Source of the DNA: Nostoc sp. JL34 | GTDB lineage: Bacteria; Cyanobacteriota; Cyanobacteriia; Cyanobacteriales; Nostocaceae | Direction: 5' to 3' | Assembly: GCF_017114945.1 (NCBI RefSeq) | Contig: NZ_JABXKQ010000014.1 | Span: 1 to 64,000, forward strand | Length of the DNA stretch: 64,000 bases | Part shown: piece by piece, positions 27,115 through 35,624 of the stretch | Position numbering within the stretch: position 1 is the stretch's first letter | Layout: the number at the start of each line of letters is the position of its first letter | Made by a program: the position numbers and the translations under genes | Notes under the pieces: model-generated | Seen by the model: only the letters and a program-made list of their open reading frames with translations | What the model was told of the DNA's origin: nothing | Database searches by the model: none

Positions 27115-28737
27115 ATGCTGAAGACGTTAACAACCGATTTTGAACTCGACTTAGAAGCAGATGTGCTTGTGATTGGAGGTGGGCCAGCTGGGACTTGGGC
27201 GGCATGGAGTGCTGCATCAAGTGGAGCTAAAGTCATCCTGGTAGATAAAGGATATTGCGGCACAACTGGATGCGCTGCTGCATCTGGGAATGGTGTGTGG
27301 TATGTGCCACCCGATCCAGAAGCACGGGAAACAGCAAAGGCGAGTCGGGAATCGTTGGGTGGGTTTTTAGCCGATCGCAATTGGATGGATCGGGTACTGA
27401 ATCAGACCTATATCAACGTCAATCAGTTAGCAGAGTGGGGTTATCCCTTTCCTACCGACGATGAAGGTAAACCCTATCGGCGATCGCTGCAAGGGCCAGA
27501 ATATATGCGGCTGATGCGGCGGCAAATTCAACGCGCTGGAGTCAAGATTTTAGATAACAGTCCCGCCTTAGAATTACTGGTTGATGACGATGGTGCTGTT
27601 GCTGGTGCAACAGGTGTGAACCGTCAGACTGGTGAAAAATGGATAGTGCGATCGCAGTCCACAATTATCGCAACTGGCGGCTGTGCGTTTCTCAGTAAAG
27701 CGTTAGGATGCAACGTCCTGACAGGGGATGGTTACTTAATGGCGGCAGAAGCAGGAGCCGAGATGTCGGGTATGGAATTTTCCAACGCTTATGGCATCTC
27801 CCCCGCCTTTTCTTCAGTCACCAAAACCCTGTTTTATAATTGGGCAACCTTTACCTACGAAGACGGTACTGTGATTCCGGGAGCAAGTTCTCATAGACGT
27901 TCAGTAATTGCCCAGACATTACTGCAACAGCCAGTTTACGCCATCATAGACAAAGCGGCGGAATCGATGCGGCCATCTATGCGTTTAGCACAGCCCAATT
28001 TCTTTTTACCCTTTGACCGTGCAGGTATCGATCCATTTACTCAACGTTTCCCTGTGACTCTGCGCCTAGAGGGAACTGTGCGCGGTACGGGGGGAATTCG
28101 GATTGTAGATGAGAGTTGTGCCAGTTCTGTGCGGGGACTTTACGCGGCTGGAGATGCCGCTACACGCGAACTAATTTGTGGCGGATTTACTGGCGGTGGT
28201 AGTCATAACGCTGCATGGGCAATATCTTCTGGCTATTGGTCGGGGAAATCGGCTGCTGAATATACCCGCAGCTTAGGGGAATACAAAACTCAACGCCGCG
28301 TTCAGGGCGTTGGAGAGGTAGGATTACAGAGTGGGAGCGATCGCTCTCAAACTTTGGCAACTGATGAAATTATTCAAGCAGTTCAAGCCGAAGTATTCCC
28401 TTACGAAAAGAACTATTTCCGTACAGAACAAGGTTTAACTGAGTCTTTGGGTAAGCTAAATCATCTTTGGCAAGAACTCCGCAGTAGCCAGGTAAAGTCA
28501 GATAAAGAGCTAATCCGGGCGCGAGAAGCTGCGGCAATGGTAGCCACAGCGCGATGGATGTACAGCAGTGCCATTGAACGTAAAGAAACTCGTGGAATGC
28601 ACAAACATCAAGACTATCCAGAACAAGATGCTAACCAGCAACATCACTTGATTAGTGGCGGATTAGACCAGGTTTGGGTAAAAAGTCAGCCGCTAAGTAC
28701 AGAAAAGCCTTTATCTAAAATAGGAGCAGCCGTGTGA
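27115..28737 (+). CDS. FAD-dependent oxidoreductase, AprA/fumarate reductase-like
   Basis: Protein of 540 aa. The FAD dinucleotide-binding motif GGGPAG is at residues 21-26, followed by the flavoprotein segment GYCGTTGCAAASGNG. A second FAD contact is GTGGIRIVDE and GLYAAGDAATRE near residues 325-350, and the GGFTGGGSHN motif follows. The overall layout resembles the alpha subunit of adenylylsulfate reductase and fumarate reductase flavoproteins, although it is shorter than classical AprA (usually over 600 aa, from memory). Its stop overlaps the GTG of a two-cluster ferredoxin gene by 4 bp, the same flavoprotein-plus-ferredoxin pairing as AprAB. The substrate is unknown; location suggests a redox step on a sulfur compound. 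Confidence 0.82.
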   Translation: MLKTLTTDFELDLEADVLVIGGGPAGTWAAWSAASSGAKVILVDKGYCGTTGCAAASGNGVWYVPPDPEARETAKASRESLGGFLADRNWMDRVLNQTYINVNQLAEWGYPFPTDDEGKPYRRSLQGPEYMRLMRRQIQRAGVKILDNSPALELLVDDDGAVAGATGVNRQTGEKWIVRSQSTIIATGGCAFLSKALGCNVLTGDGYLMAAEAGAEMSGMEFSNAYGISPAFSSVTKTLFYNWATFTYEDGTVIPGASSHRRSVIAQTLLQQPVYAIIDKAAESMRPSMRLAQPNFFLPFDRAGIDPFTQRFPVTLRLEGTVRGTGGIRIVDESCASSVRGLYAAGDAATRELICGGFTGGGSHNAAWAISSGYWSGKSAAEYTRSLGEYKTQRRVQGVGEVGLQSGSDRSQTLATDEIIQAVQAEVFPYEKNYFRTEQGLTESLGKLNHLWQELRSSQVKSDKELIRAREAAAMVATARWMYSSAIERKETRGMHKHQDYPEQDANQQHHLISGGLDQVWVKSQPLSTEKPLSKIGAAV

Positions 28738-29063
28738 TTGAGTTGGTCAGCGAATCGCGGTGCATAGAATGTAATATCTGCGTGAATATTTGTCCAACCA
28801 ACGTGTTTGACAGAGTACCTAATGCGCCGCCAACCATTGCCCGACAGAGTGACTGCCAAACCTGTTATATGTGCGAATTGTATTGTCCAGTTGACGCCCT
28901 TTATGTAGCACCAGAAAGCGATGTGACGACCTCAGTCAACGAGGCAGAATTGGCAAAAGTGGGGCTACTGGGTAGTTATCGGCAAAACATCGGTTGGGGA
29001 CACAAACGTACATCAACAGCAAAAGCCGATGAAACATTCCAAATTTTGAAGCAGATGAAATAG
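28734..29063 (+). CDS. Two-[4Fe-4S] ferredoxin, AprB-like subunit
   Basis: Protein of 109 aa. Eight cysteines form two clusters: C10, C13, C16, C20 (CIECNICVNICP) and C41, C44, C47, C51 (CQTCYMCELYCP). The rest is a short basic tail. It starts at GTG 28734 inside the stop of the flavoprotein gene (GTGA overlap), so the two products are almost certainly made together and form an electron-transfer complex. AprB of sulfate reducers has the same cluster arrangement but is longer. It probably passes electrons to or from the FAD of its partner. Confidence 0.88.
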   Translation: MIELVSESRCIECNICVNICPTNVFDRVPNAPPTIARQSDCQTCYMCELYCPVDALYVAPESDVTTSVNEAELAKVGLLGSYRQNIGWGHKRTSTAKADETFQILKQMK

Positions 29064-29160
29064 TAATGCGATGTGCAACTTATCCTTAGAACCCCGCTTC
29101 CATTCCTCTCCCCCACTCTTCGAGAGGCTTTGATTCTTGCTCCCCTTCCCTAGAGCATCG

Positions 29161-29278
29161 ATTCAGTAATCAAAAACCTAACCCCCCAGCCCCCTTCCCT
29201 TCAAGGGAAGGGGGAGCTAAACTCCCCTCTCCTACGAGGAGAGGGGTAGGGGGAGAGGTTCTTCCAGGATTACTGAAT
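29161..29278. repeat. MITE-like palindromic element with nested hairpins
   Basis: ATTCAGTAATC at 29161-29171 is the exact complement of 29268-29278. Between them are two strong hairpins, CCCCTTCCCTT/AAGGGAAGGGG (about 29190-29214) and CCCCTCTCCT/AGGAGAGGGG (29224-29246). It is 118 bp, non-coding, and lies in the 297-bp spacer before the first substrate-binding protein gene. Similar sequence blocks are widespread in Nostoc spacers. Confidence 0.65.
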
Positions 29279-29360
29279 TGGTGTCCTAGTAGGGAAGGGG
29301 TTGGGGGTTAAGTCTGAGAGAAAGTTGCACACGGCGTATAGTACGGCGGAGAAAAAAGTC

Positions 29361-30419
29361 ATGCTGTCGTTTTCAGTAGTAACAGGTTCTATCAGTAAAA
29401 ATAAACTTACTTTCAGATTATCAACCTCAGTGGCTTGTCTTCTACTGCTACTAACTACAGCATGTAGCCAAGGCGAAACTAAATCTGCTCAATCTGTTGA
29501 AGCTGTTAATGTCAATAAAGCTGTTGCTGCATCCAATAAAATTTCTACGCTACGTATAGGTTATGTAGGTAGTTCAGAACCTACAGGGCCACTTGGTTGG
29601 GCAAAGAAAAAGGGAATTTTAGATCGTGAGTTGCAACAAGCAGGATTTAAAAACATTACTTTTGCAAGATTTCCTAATGGGCCGGATCTAAATGAGGCGC
29701 TGGTTGCAGGACAATTAGATGTTGGCTCTTTAGGGGATACACCAGCCATAGTTTTGAGAGCAAGGGGTCAGGAAACACGACTGCTAAGGATTACTCAATT
29801 TAATACAACCGCTTGGTTAGTGGCGAAAAAGAATGGGCCGCGATCGCTTGCTGAACTTAAGGGTCAAAAAATAGCTACCCAAAAAGGTTCTTATATGCAT
29901 CGATATCTGCTGGGACTATTAGCTGAAGCTAAAATTGCCAAGGATGTTAAAGTTGTTCACTTGATGACTACTGAGGCAAAAGCAGCTTTAGAACGTGGTG
30001 ATGTCGCAGCTTATGCAACTTCAAGCGATCTGGGGCCTTTTCTGAAATCGCAAGGGTTTCCAGTGATTGATTCTTCGGCGAATCATAAAGGTTTGTCAGG
30101 GACATCATTAGTTGTCGCAACCGAAAGCTTTTTGGCAAAACAGCCTGATTTCCCGCAGAAGTTTAATGGAATTCTGACAGAAGCAGCCAAGGATTTAAAA
30201 GCTAATTCTGAAGAATATTATCAGTACCACGCCCAAATTACTAAATATCCCCTCGATATTATCAAAGTATCGTTACCACTCAAACAAATATCAGAAGAAC
30301 CATTACCAGCCGAGGGAGTGAAACTTTTAGAGGGAACAAAGAAATTTTTAGTCTCGCAGGGTTTGGCAAAGTCGGACTTTAAATTAACAGATTGGGTTGT
30401 GAACAAACAACAGCGTTAA
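29361..30419 (+). CDS. Sulfonate/nitrate/taurine-type ABC substrate-binding lipoprotein 1
   Basis: Protein of 352 aa from ATG 29361 (MLSFSVVTGS); the open frame extends upstream into repeat sequence. A lipoprotein signal is clear, with the hydrophobic stretch VACLLLLLTTAC giving a lipobox Cys. Mature protein features are those of SsuA/TauA: LRIGYVGSSEPTGPLGWAKK, LNEALVAGQLDVGSLGDTPA and LAELKGQKIATQKGS. It would bind a sulfonate or related anion in the periplasm and deliver it to a permease, probably SsuBC. It is the most diverged of the three paralogues here, and its C-terminus lacks the LTPEEYA motif of the other two. Confidence 0.88.
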   Translation: MLSFSVVTGSISKNKLTFRLSTSVACLLLLLTTACSQGETKSAQSVEAVNVNKAVAASNKISTLRIGYVGSSEPTGPLGWAKKKGILDRELQQAGFKNITFARFPNGPDLNEALVAGQLDVGSLGDTPAIVLRARGQETRLLRITQFNTTAWLVAKKNGPRSLAELKGQKIATQKGSYMHRYLLGLLAEAKIAKDVKVVHLMTTEAKAALERGDVAAYATSSDLGPFLKSQGFPVIDSSANHKGLSGTSLVVATESFLAKQPDFPQKFNGILTEAAKDLKANSEEYYQYHAQITKYPLDIIKVSLPLKQISEEPLPAEGVKLLEGTKKFLVSQGLAKSDFKLTDWVVNKQQR

Positions 30420-30530
30420 TTTCTATCAGCCATTGCAAATGCGGGAATAGAAGAAGCAAAGGGAGTAGAGGAGGTAGGAATTAGTAACTTTTCTAAGCAA
30501 GAAAAACAAATTTTTGTAATTAAGTCTTTT

Positions 30531-30834
30531 AAAGGTGCAACTTCCAAGCTCAAAGGCTCAACTTCCAAGCTCAAAGGTGCAACTTCCAGGCTCAAAGGCT
30601 CAACTTCCAAGCTCAAAGGCTCAACTTCCAAGCTCAAAGGCTCAACTTCCAAGCTCAAAAGTGCAACTTCCAGGCTCAAAGGCTCAACTTCCAAGCTCAA
30701 AGGCTCAACTTCCAAGCTCAAAGGCTCAACTTCCAAGCTCAAAAGTGCAACTTCCAGGCTCAAAGGCTCAACTTCCAAGCTCAAAGGCTCAACTTCCAAG
30801 CTCAAAGGCTCAACTTTCAAGCTCAAAGGCTCAA
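30531..30834. repeat. 21-bp tandem array, 14 units plus a partial
   Basis: Fourteen direct units of AAAGGCTCAACTTCCAAGCT+C, contiguous without spacers, followed by a 10-bp partial unit. Units 1, 3, 7 and 11 carry AAAGGTGC or AAAAGTGC; units 3, 7 and 11 also carry CCAGG, so an 84-bp higher-order period is visible. Because 21 is a multiple of 3, frames on both strands stay open and give 7-residue peptide repeats, but there is no ribosome site or gene-like end, so this is treated as non-coding. It occupies most of the 495-bp spacer before the first amidohydrolase gene. Confidence 0.9.
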
Positions 30835-30914
30835 CCGTCATATTTCAAAAGCTTTCTGCATCCCTCCTAGCTCCTGCTTCTTGACAATCCATTTGAAAAT
30901 TCAGGTAAAATGCT

Positions 30915-32402
30915 ATGACTATTGCACTAGACCGTCCACAGAAAACCAAGTCTGCTCAAATTAGGGAAAAACTGGGTTATCCGATCATCGATACTGATGT
31001 ACATACCCAAGAATTTCCCCCAGCATTCTTGGACTATTTAGAGCAAGTTGCAGGAACTGCGATCGCACAGCGTTTTCAAGAACACTTACCCGGTGCATCT
31101 CGCTCTAAATGGTTTAAGCAATCTTGGGAAGAACGCCGCGCTAACCGCACCGCTCGCCCTCCTTTCTGGACTCGTCCCACTAACGATCCCCTAAATTTAG
31201 CTACCGTTAGTTTGCCAAAGTTGCTGCACGAACGCTTACAAGAAGCTGGTACAGACTTTGCCGTTGTGTACCCCAACTTGGCAACGATGGCCCCACACAT
31301 TGGGAATGAAGAAATGCGGCGGGCTGTTTGTCGGGCAGCTAACACCTATCACGCTGATATTTTTCGCCCTTATAGCGATCGCTTAACACCCATTGCGGCT
31401 ATTCCCATGCATACGCCCGAAGAAGCGATCGCAGAATTGGAATATGCGGTAAAAGTGCTGGGACTCAAAGCCATTCAAATCCCCGGACATATCCGCCGCC
31501 CGATTCCCGCCTTTGAGAAATATGGCGAAGAAGTAGCCAACGAAGCCATCTGGATTGACACCTTTGGCTTGGATAGTAAGTATGATTACGATCCTTTCTG
31601 GGCGAAGTGCGTGGAACTGAAAGTTGTACCCACCACCCACTCTTCCGGTATGGGTTGGATAAATCGCCGTTCCATTAGCAATTACCAATACAACCATATT
31701 GGTCACTTTGCATCGGCTGCGGAAGCATTATGTAAATCTCTGTTCTTTGGTGGTGTAACTCACCGCTTCCCCACACTCAAGTTTGCTTTCTTAGAAGGAG
31801 GTGCAGCTTGGGGTGCTAGTTTGTACACCGATTTGATTTGGCACTGGGATACCCGCAATAAAGATCATTTGGTGGAAAATAACAATCCCGCCAATATCGA
31901 TCGCGAAGAATTGTTAGAACTATATACCCGTTACGGTGGCGAATTAGTACATGGTCGTTTGGATCAACTAGGTAGCGGTTTAGGTTTCCACGCTGAGTTA
32001 TTATCTCCCCTAGAACCCGGTGATTTAGATGAATTCGCCGTTGCCGGAGTTACCAAGCCAGAAGATATCCGCGATCGCTTCTTGAATCACTTCTACTTCG
32101 GGACAGAATCAGATGATACCCGTGTAGCTCAAGCCTTTAACCGCAAAGCTAATCCTTATGGCGATCGCGTCAAAGCCTTCTTGGGTTCCGATTCCGGTCA
32201 CTGGGATGTACCTGATATTACTGCGATCGCAGCCAATACCTATTCAATGGTAGAACGCAAGATTATCAGCGAAGAAGATTTGCAATATTTCCTGTCAATT
32301 CATCCCTTGGAGTTGTACACCAGCCTGAATCGTGACTTCTTCAAAGGTACGGCTGTCGAGAAAACAGCAGATGAGTTTTTGGCTGCGAAAGAGACGCGAT
32401 AA
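30915..32402 (+). CDS. Amidohydrolase-family metal-dependent hydrolase, copy 1
   Basis: Protein of 495 aa of the amidohydrolase-2 (ACMSD-like) TIM-barrel group. It opens MTIALDRPQKTKSAQIREKL, with the metal-binding D28-V-H30 in IIDTDVHTQEF. Later candidate metal and catalytic ligands are the His in VPTTHSSGMGW, the FAFLEGGAAWG strand and the terminal FLGSDSGHWDVP segment. Members hydrolyse or decarboxylate cyclic and aromatic acids. The real substrate is unknown; in this neighbourhood it could open or decarboxylate a carbon skeleton released from an organosulfur compound (inference). The last codons (ETR and the stop) lie inside a 21-bp inverted repeat. Confidence 0.85.
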   Translation: MTIALDRPQKTKSAQIREKLGYPIIDTDVHTQEFPPAFLDYLEQVAGTAIAQRFQEHLPGASRSKWFKQSWEERRANRTARPPFWTRPTNDPLNLATVSLPKLLHERLQEAGTDFAVVYPNLATMAPHIGNEEMRRAVCRAANTYHADIFRPYSDRLTPIAAIPMHTPEEAIAELEYAVKVLGLKAIQIPGHIRRPIPAFEKYGEEVANEAIWIDTFGLDSKYDYDPFWAKCVELKVVPTTHSSGMGWINRRSISNYQYNHIGHFASAAEALCKSLFFGGVTHRFPTLKFAFLEGGAAWGASLYTDLIWHWDTRNKDHLVENNNPANIDREELLELYTRYGGELVHGRLDQLGSGLGFHAELLSPLEPGDLDEFAVAGVTKPEDIRDRFLNHFYFGTESDDTRVAQAFNRKANPYGDRVKAFLGSDSGHWDVPDITAIAANTYSMVERKIISEEDLQYFLSIHPLELYTSLNRDFFKGTAVEKTADEFLAAKETR

Positions 32403-32456
32403 ATCGCCGTCTGTACAATAATCAATCCTTTGTAGAGACGGCGATTTATCGCGTCT
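32392..32456. terminator. Perfect 21-bp inverted repeat at the end of amidohydrolase copy 1
   Basis: The arm at 32392-32412 (starting AGACGCGATAAATCGCC) is exactly complementary to 32436-32456, with a 23-nt loop. The gene stop codon TAA lies inside the left arm. It belongs to an interspersed family, since related palindromes lie at 35578-35597 and 52104-52127. It may act as a terminator or protect the 3' end of the transcript. Confidence 0.7.
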
Positions 32457-32510
32457 TTGCTAGTGGCGTCTTTGCTAATGCCTATAAACATTTGATGAGG
32501 ATAAACTATC

Positions 32511-33992
32511 ATGACGATCGCTCTAGACCGCCCACAAAAAACCAGGTCTGCTCAAATTCGGGAAAAACTTGGTTATCCGATCATTGACACCGATGTACAT
32601 ACCCAGGAATTTGAACCAGCAGTCTTGGATTACTTAGAGCAAGTTGGTGGAACTGCGCTTGTCGAACGTTTCAAAGAAAATTTACCAGGATCTTCCCGTT
32701 TTAAGTGGTACAAACAAAGTTGGGAAGAACGTTTTGCTTATCGCACCAATCGCCCTAACTGGTGGGGTCGTCCCACAAAAAATACTTTGAATTTGGCTAC
32801 CATTAGCTTGCCCAAGTTGCTGCACGAACGCTTGCAAGAAGCAGGTACAGACTTTGCCGTGGTGTACCCCAACTTGGCAACAATGGCCCCAAATATCGGC
32901 AACGAAGAAATGCGGCGGGCTGTTTGTCGCGCAGTTAACACCTACCATGCTGATATTTTCCGCCCTTATAGCGATCGCTTAACACCCATCGCCGCCATTC
33001 CCCTGCACACTCCCGAAGAAGGGATTGAAGAGTTGGAATACGCGGTGAATGTTCTCGGACTCAAAGCAATTCAAATCCCCGGTTATGTTCGTCGTCCAAT
33101 TCCTGCCTTTGAAAAGTATGGCAAAGAAGTCGCTAACGAAGTGGTTTGGATTGATAACTTTGGCTTAGATAGCGAGTATGATTACGATCCATTCTGGGCT
33201 AAGTGCGTAGAACTGAAAGTTGTACCCACAACTCACGCTTCTAGCCAAGGTTGGACAACTCAGCGTTCTGTCACCAACGCTCAGTACAATCACATTAATC
33301 ACTTCGCCTTTGCAGCAGAAGCATTATGCAAATCGCTGTTCTTTGGTGGAGTTACCCGCCGCTTCCCACAATTAAAGTTTGCCTTTTTAGAAGGTGGTTC
33401 AGCTTGGGGTGCTAGTCTATACGCCGATATTATTTGGCATTGGGAAACCCGTAACAAACAACATTTGTTGTCAAATAATAATCCTGCGATTATCGATAAG
33501 GAAGCATTGGTAGAGTTGTACACCCGCTACGGTGGCGAACTGGTAGATGGACGCTTAGATCAAATTGGTGACGGTTTAGGATTCCATCATCAACTATTAG
33601 CGCCAGAAAATCCAGGCGAACTCGACGAATTTGAACTAGCAGGAATTGAGAAGCCAGAAGATGTGCGCGATCGCTTTTTGAATCATTTCTACTTCGGTAC
33701 AGAATCAGATGATACCCGTGTCAGCCAAGCCTTTAATCGTGCAGCTAATCCCTTTGGGGACAGAGTTAAAGCATTCTTAGGTTCAGATTCCGGTCACTGG
33801 GATGTGCCTGATATCACCGCCGTTACTGCCAACGCCTACTCAATGGCAGAACGCGAAATCATTACCGAAGAAGACCTCCGCTACTTCCTCTCAATCCATC
33901 CCTTGGAGTTGTACACCAGTCTCAATCAAGACTTCTTCAAGGGTACAGGTGTTGAGAAAGCCGCAAATGAATATCTGGCGGCTAAGAAATAA
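32511..33992 (+). CDS. Amidohydrolase-family metal-dependent hydrolase, copy 2
   Basis: Protein of 493 aa, a clear tandem duplicate of the preceding gene. The N-terminus MTIALDRPQKTRSAQIREKL is nearly identical, as are the metal-binding DTDVHTQEF, the long block from LPKLLHERLQ to YRPYSDRLTP-like sequence, and FLGSDSGHWDVP. Differences concentrate in the segments after residue 35 and around VPTTHASSQGW, which is SSGMGW in copy 1, so specificity may have shifted. The spacer of 108 bp holds the inverted repeat above. Same functional uncertainty as copy 1. Confidence 0.85.
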   Translation: MTIALDRPQKTRSAQIREKLGYPIIDTDVHTQEFEPAVLDYLEQVGGTALVERFKENLPGSSRFKWYKQSWEERFAYRTNRPNWWGRPTKNTLNLATISLPKLLHERLQEAGTDFAVVYPNLATMAPNIGNEEMRRAVCRAVNTYHADIFRPYSDRLTPIAAIPLHTPEEGIEELEYAVNVLGLKAIQIPGYVRRPIPAFEKYGKEVANEVVWIDNFGLDSEYDYDPFWAKCVELKVVPTTHASSQGWTTQRSVTNAQYNHINHFAFAAEALCKSLFFGGVTRRFPQLKFAFLEGGSAWGASLYADIIWHWETRNKQHLLSNNNPAIIDKEALVELYTRYGGELVDGRLDQIGDGLGFHHQLLAPENPGELDEFELAGIEKPEDVRDRFLNHFYFGTESDDTRVSQAFNRAANPFGDRVKAFLGSDSGHWDVPDITAVTANAYSMAEREIITEEDLRYFLSIHPLELYTSLNQDFFKGTGVEKAANEYLAAKK

Positions 33993-33993
33993 C

Positions 33994-34063
33994 TGTCATT
34001 AGTCATTAGTCATTGGTCATTTGCAAAGGACAAAGGATAAAGGACTAATGACAAAAGACAATT
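33994..34063. repeat. Inverted/heptamer repeat (GTCATTA...TAATGAC family)
   Basis: GTCATTAGTCATTAGTCATT is followed by GCAAAGGACAAAGG and then GACTAATGAC, giving a hairpin-forming spacer repeat. A close relative lies at 53603-53667. Confidence 0.65.
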
Positions 34064-34156
34064 ACAACGTTCCATGTTCCATTTCCTCTGTTCACTTGTA
34101 GCGTGGGCCTTGCCCACTCTACATTTCTCCTAAATTCTGTGTCTAATATCAACAAT

Positions 34157-34329
34157 CTGTACCTTTATTGCATCGGTTTGCACCTTTGATGCATCGGTTT
34201 GCACCTTTGATGCATCGACTTGCACCTCTATTGCATCGGTTTGCACCTTTGATGCATCGATTTGTACCTTTATTGCATCGGTTTGCACCTTTGATGCATC
34301 GGTTTGTACCTTTATTGCATCGACTTGCA
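34157..34329. repeat. 21-bp tandem array, 8 units
   Basis: Eight contiguous units of TTGCACCTTTGATGCATCGG+T or variants (TGTACC, TATTGC, CGAC), then a 5-bp partial. The array ends 30 bp before the ATG of the acyl-CoA dehydrogenase-like gene and is in frame with it, so a naive reading would give that protein a spurious N-terminus of MHRFAPL repeats. Same period as the array at 30531-30834 but unrelated unit sequence. Confidence 0.9.
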
Positions 34330-34359
34330 AAAACTAACTTACACAAAAATGATTTAATT

Positions 34360-35541
34360 ATGGTGCTAGATATTACAAAACCAAAGGATTACGTTGACCT
34401 AGCAACTTCTCTATCCAAGGAACTTGCTCAATCCGCAGTTGAACGGGATGCTAAAGCTGGAGTTCCAGAAGAGGAAATTAATAAACTGCGTGAAAGTGGA
34501 CTGCTACCACTGATTGTACCTAAGCAATATGGTGGGATTGGAGCTACTTGGATTGATGCTTTAAAAATTGTCAGAAAGCTATCGAAAGCAGATGGTTCAA
34601 TTGGTCAATTATATGGTAATCATCTCAATTTGACGGCTTTGGGTCACGTTTCCGGCACGCCAGCCCAAAAGGAAAAATATTATAGAGAAACTGCTAAAAA
34701 TAATTTATTTTGGGCAAATGCCATTAATACAAAGGATACTAGACTGAAAATTAATCCAGAAGGTGAGAATTTTCGGATTAATGGTGTTAAAAGCTTTGGT
34801 ACAGGTATTTCCGTTGCAGATTACCGGGTATTCTCCGCTTTAGAAGATGGCGTAGAATTGCCCTTCATATTCATAATTCCCAAAGACAGGGAAGGGTTAG
34901 TTTCCAATCACGATTGGGATAATATTGGGCAACGTCGCACAGATAGCGGTAGTTATACATTTAATAATGTCCTAGTAGAAAAAGATGAGATTTTGGGGCC
35001 ACCAAATCCCGCTGATAGCGCCTTCTCAACTTTTCTTGGGATTATTGCCCAGCTAACAAAAACCAACGTTTATCTAGGAATTACTAAAGGAGCCTTCGCC
35101 GCTGCTCGTGATTACACTAAAACTACTACTCAACCGTGGATTACATCAGGAGTAGATAGTGCTACTCAAGACCCATATATCCTGCATCATTACGGAGACT
35201 TTTGGATTGAAATTCAAGCTGCGATCGCACTAGCTGACCAAGCCGCTGAGAAAGTACAAGCAGCCTGGGAAAAGGATGCAGAACTGACTCATCAAGAGAG
35301 AGGAGAAGTTGCGATCGCAGTTTCCGCAGCCAAGGCATTAGCGACCCGTGTAGGCATAGATATTACCAACCGCATTTTTGAAGTTACTGGAACTCGCGCC
35401 ACAGCAACCAAATATGGATTTGACCGTTACTGGCGAGATTTGCGAACCTTTACCCTACACGATCCTGTGGACTACAAATTGCGTGCGATCGGCGATTGGG
35501 TACTCAACGATCAACTACCTGTAATCACCCAATATTCTTAG
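34360..35541 (+). CDS. SfnB/DszC-like acyl-CoA dehydrogenase-fold monooxygenase
   Basis: Protein of 393 aa from ATG 34360 (MVLDITKPKDYVDLA), chosen because everything upstream is tandem-repeat sequence. It has the acyl-CoA dehydrogenase fold: the N-terminal helical part with LRESGLLPLIVPKQYGGIGA, the central FRINGVKSFGTGISVADY and IGQRRTDSGSYTFNNVLV segments, and the C-terminal IFEVTGTRATATKYGFDRYW and RDLRTFTLHDPVDYK. The last motif (R-T-x-T-L-H-D-P) is typical of the SfnB/DszC group, flavin-dependent enzymes acting on dimethyl sulfone-type or thiophene sulfur compounds. This fits the organosulfur setting; the exact substrate is not predictable. Confidence 0.86.
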   Translation: MVLDITKPKDYVDLATSLSKELAQSAVERDAKAGVPEEEINKLRESGLLPLIVPKQYGGIGATWIDALKIVRKLSKADGSIGQLYGNHLNLTALGHVSGTPAQKEKYYRETAKNNLFWANAINTKDTRLKINPEGENFRINGVKSFGTGISVADYRVFSALEDGVELPFIFIIPKDREGLVSNHDWDNIGQRRTDSGSYTFNNVLVEKDEILGPPNPADSAFSTFLGIIAQLTKTNVYLGITKGAFAAARDYTKTTTQPWITSGVDSATQDPYILHHYGDFWIEIQAAIALADQAAEKVQAAWEKDAELTHQERGEVAIAVSAAKALATRVGIDITNRIFEVTGTRATATKYGFDRYWRDLRTFTLHDPVDYKLRAIGDWVLNDQLPVITQYS

Positions 35542-35577
35542 GGCATTGGTTATTTCTCTCTCCACCTTTATCCCCAA

Positions 35578-35597
35578 AGACGCGATGAATCGCGTCT
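35578..35597. repeat. Interspersed palindrome (AGACGCGAT type)
   Basis: A 20-bp near-continuous palindrome, AGACGCGAT-GA-ATCGCGTCT, between the SfnB/DszC-like gene and the methyltransferase gene. It shares the AGACGCGAT end with the larger palindrome at 32392-32456. Confidence 0.7.
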
Positions 35598-35624
35598 CTA
35601 CAAAATCCAAAATCCAAAATTGAT

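Noticed and set aside
27115..29063. Calling the flavoprotein/ferredoxin pair true APS reductase (aprA/aprB)
   Set aside because: Both subunits are shorter than the classical enzymes and the window gives no dissimilatory sulfur genes, so only similarity is claimed.
30535..30870. Open frames through the 21-bp tandem array on both strands (QLPSSKA and EPLSLEV peptide repeats)
   Set aside because: The frames exist only because the unit length is a multiple of three. There is no ribosome site, no non-repeat domain, and both strands are equally open.
30531..34329. Tandem arrays considered as CRISPR arrays
   Set aside because: Units are contiguous without unique spacers, and no cas genes are present in the window.
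34168..34359. 64-residue N-terminal extension of the SfnB/DszC-like enzyme made of MHRFAPL repeats
   Set aside because: It is a translation of the tandem array; the family N-terminus starts at ATG 34360.
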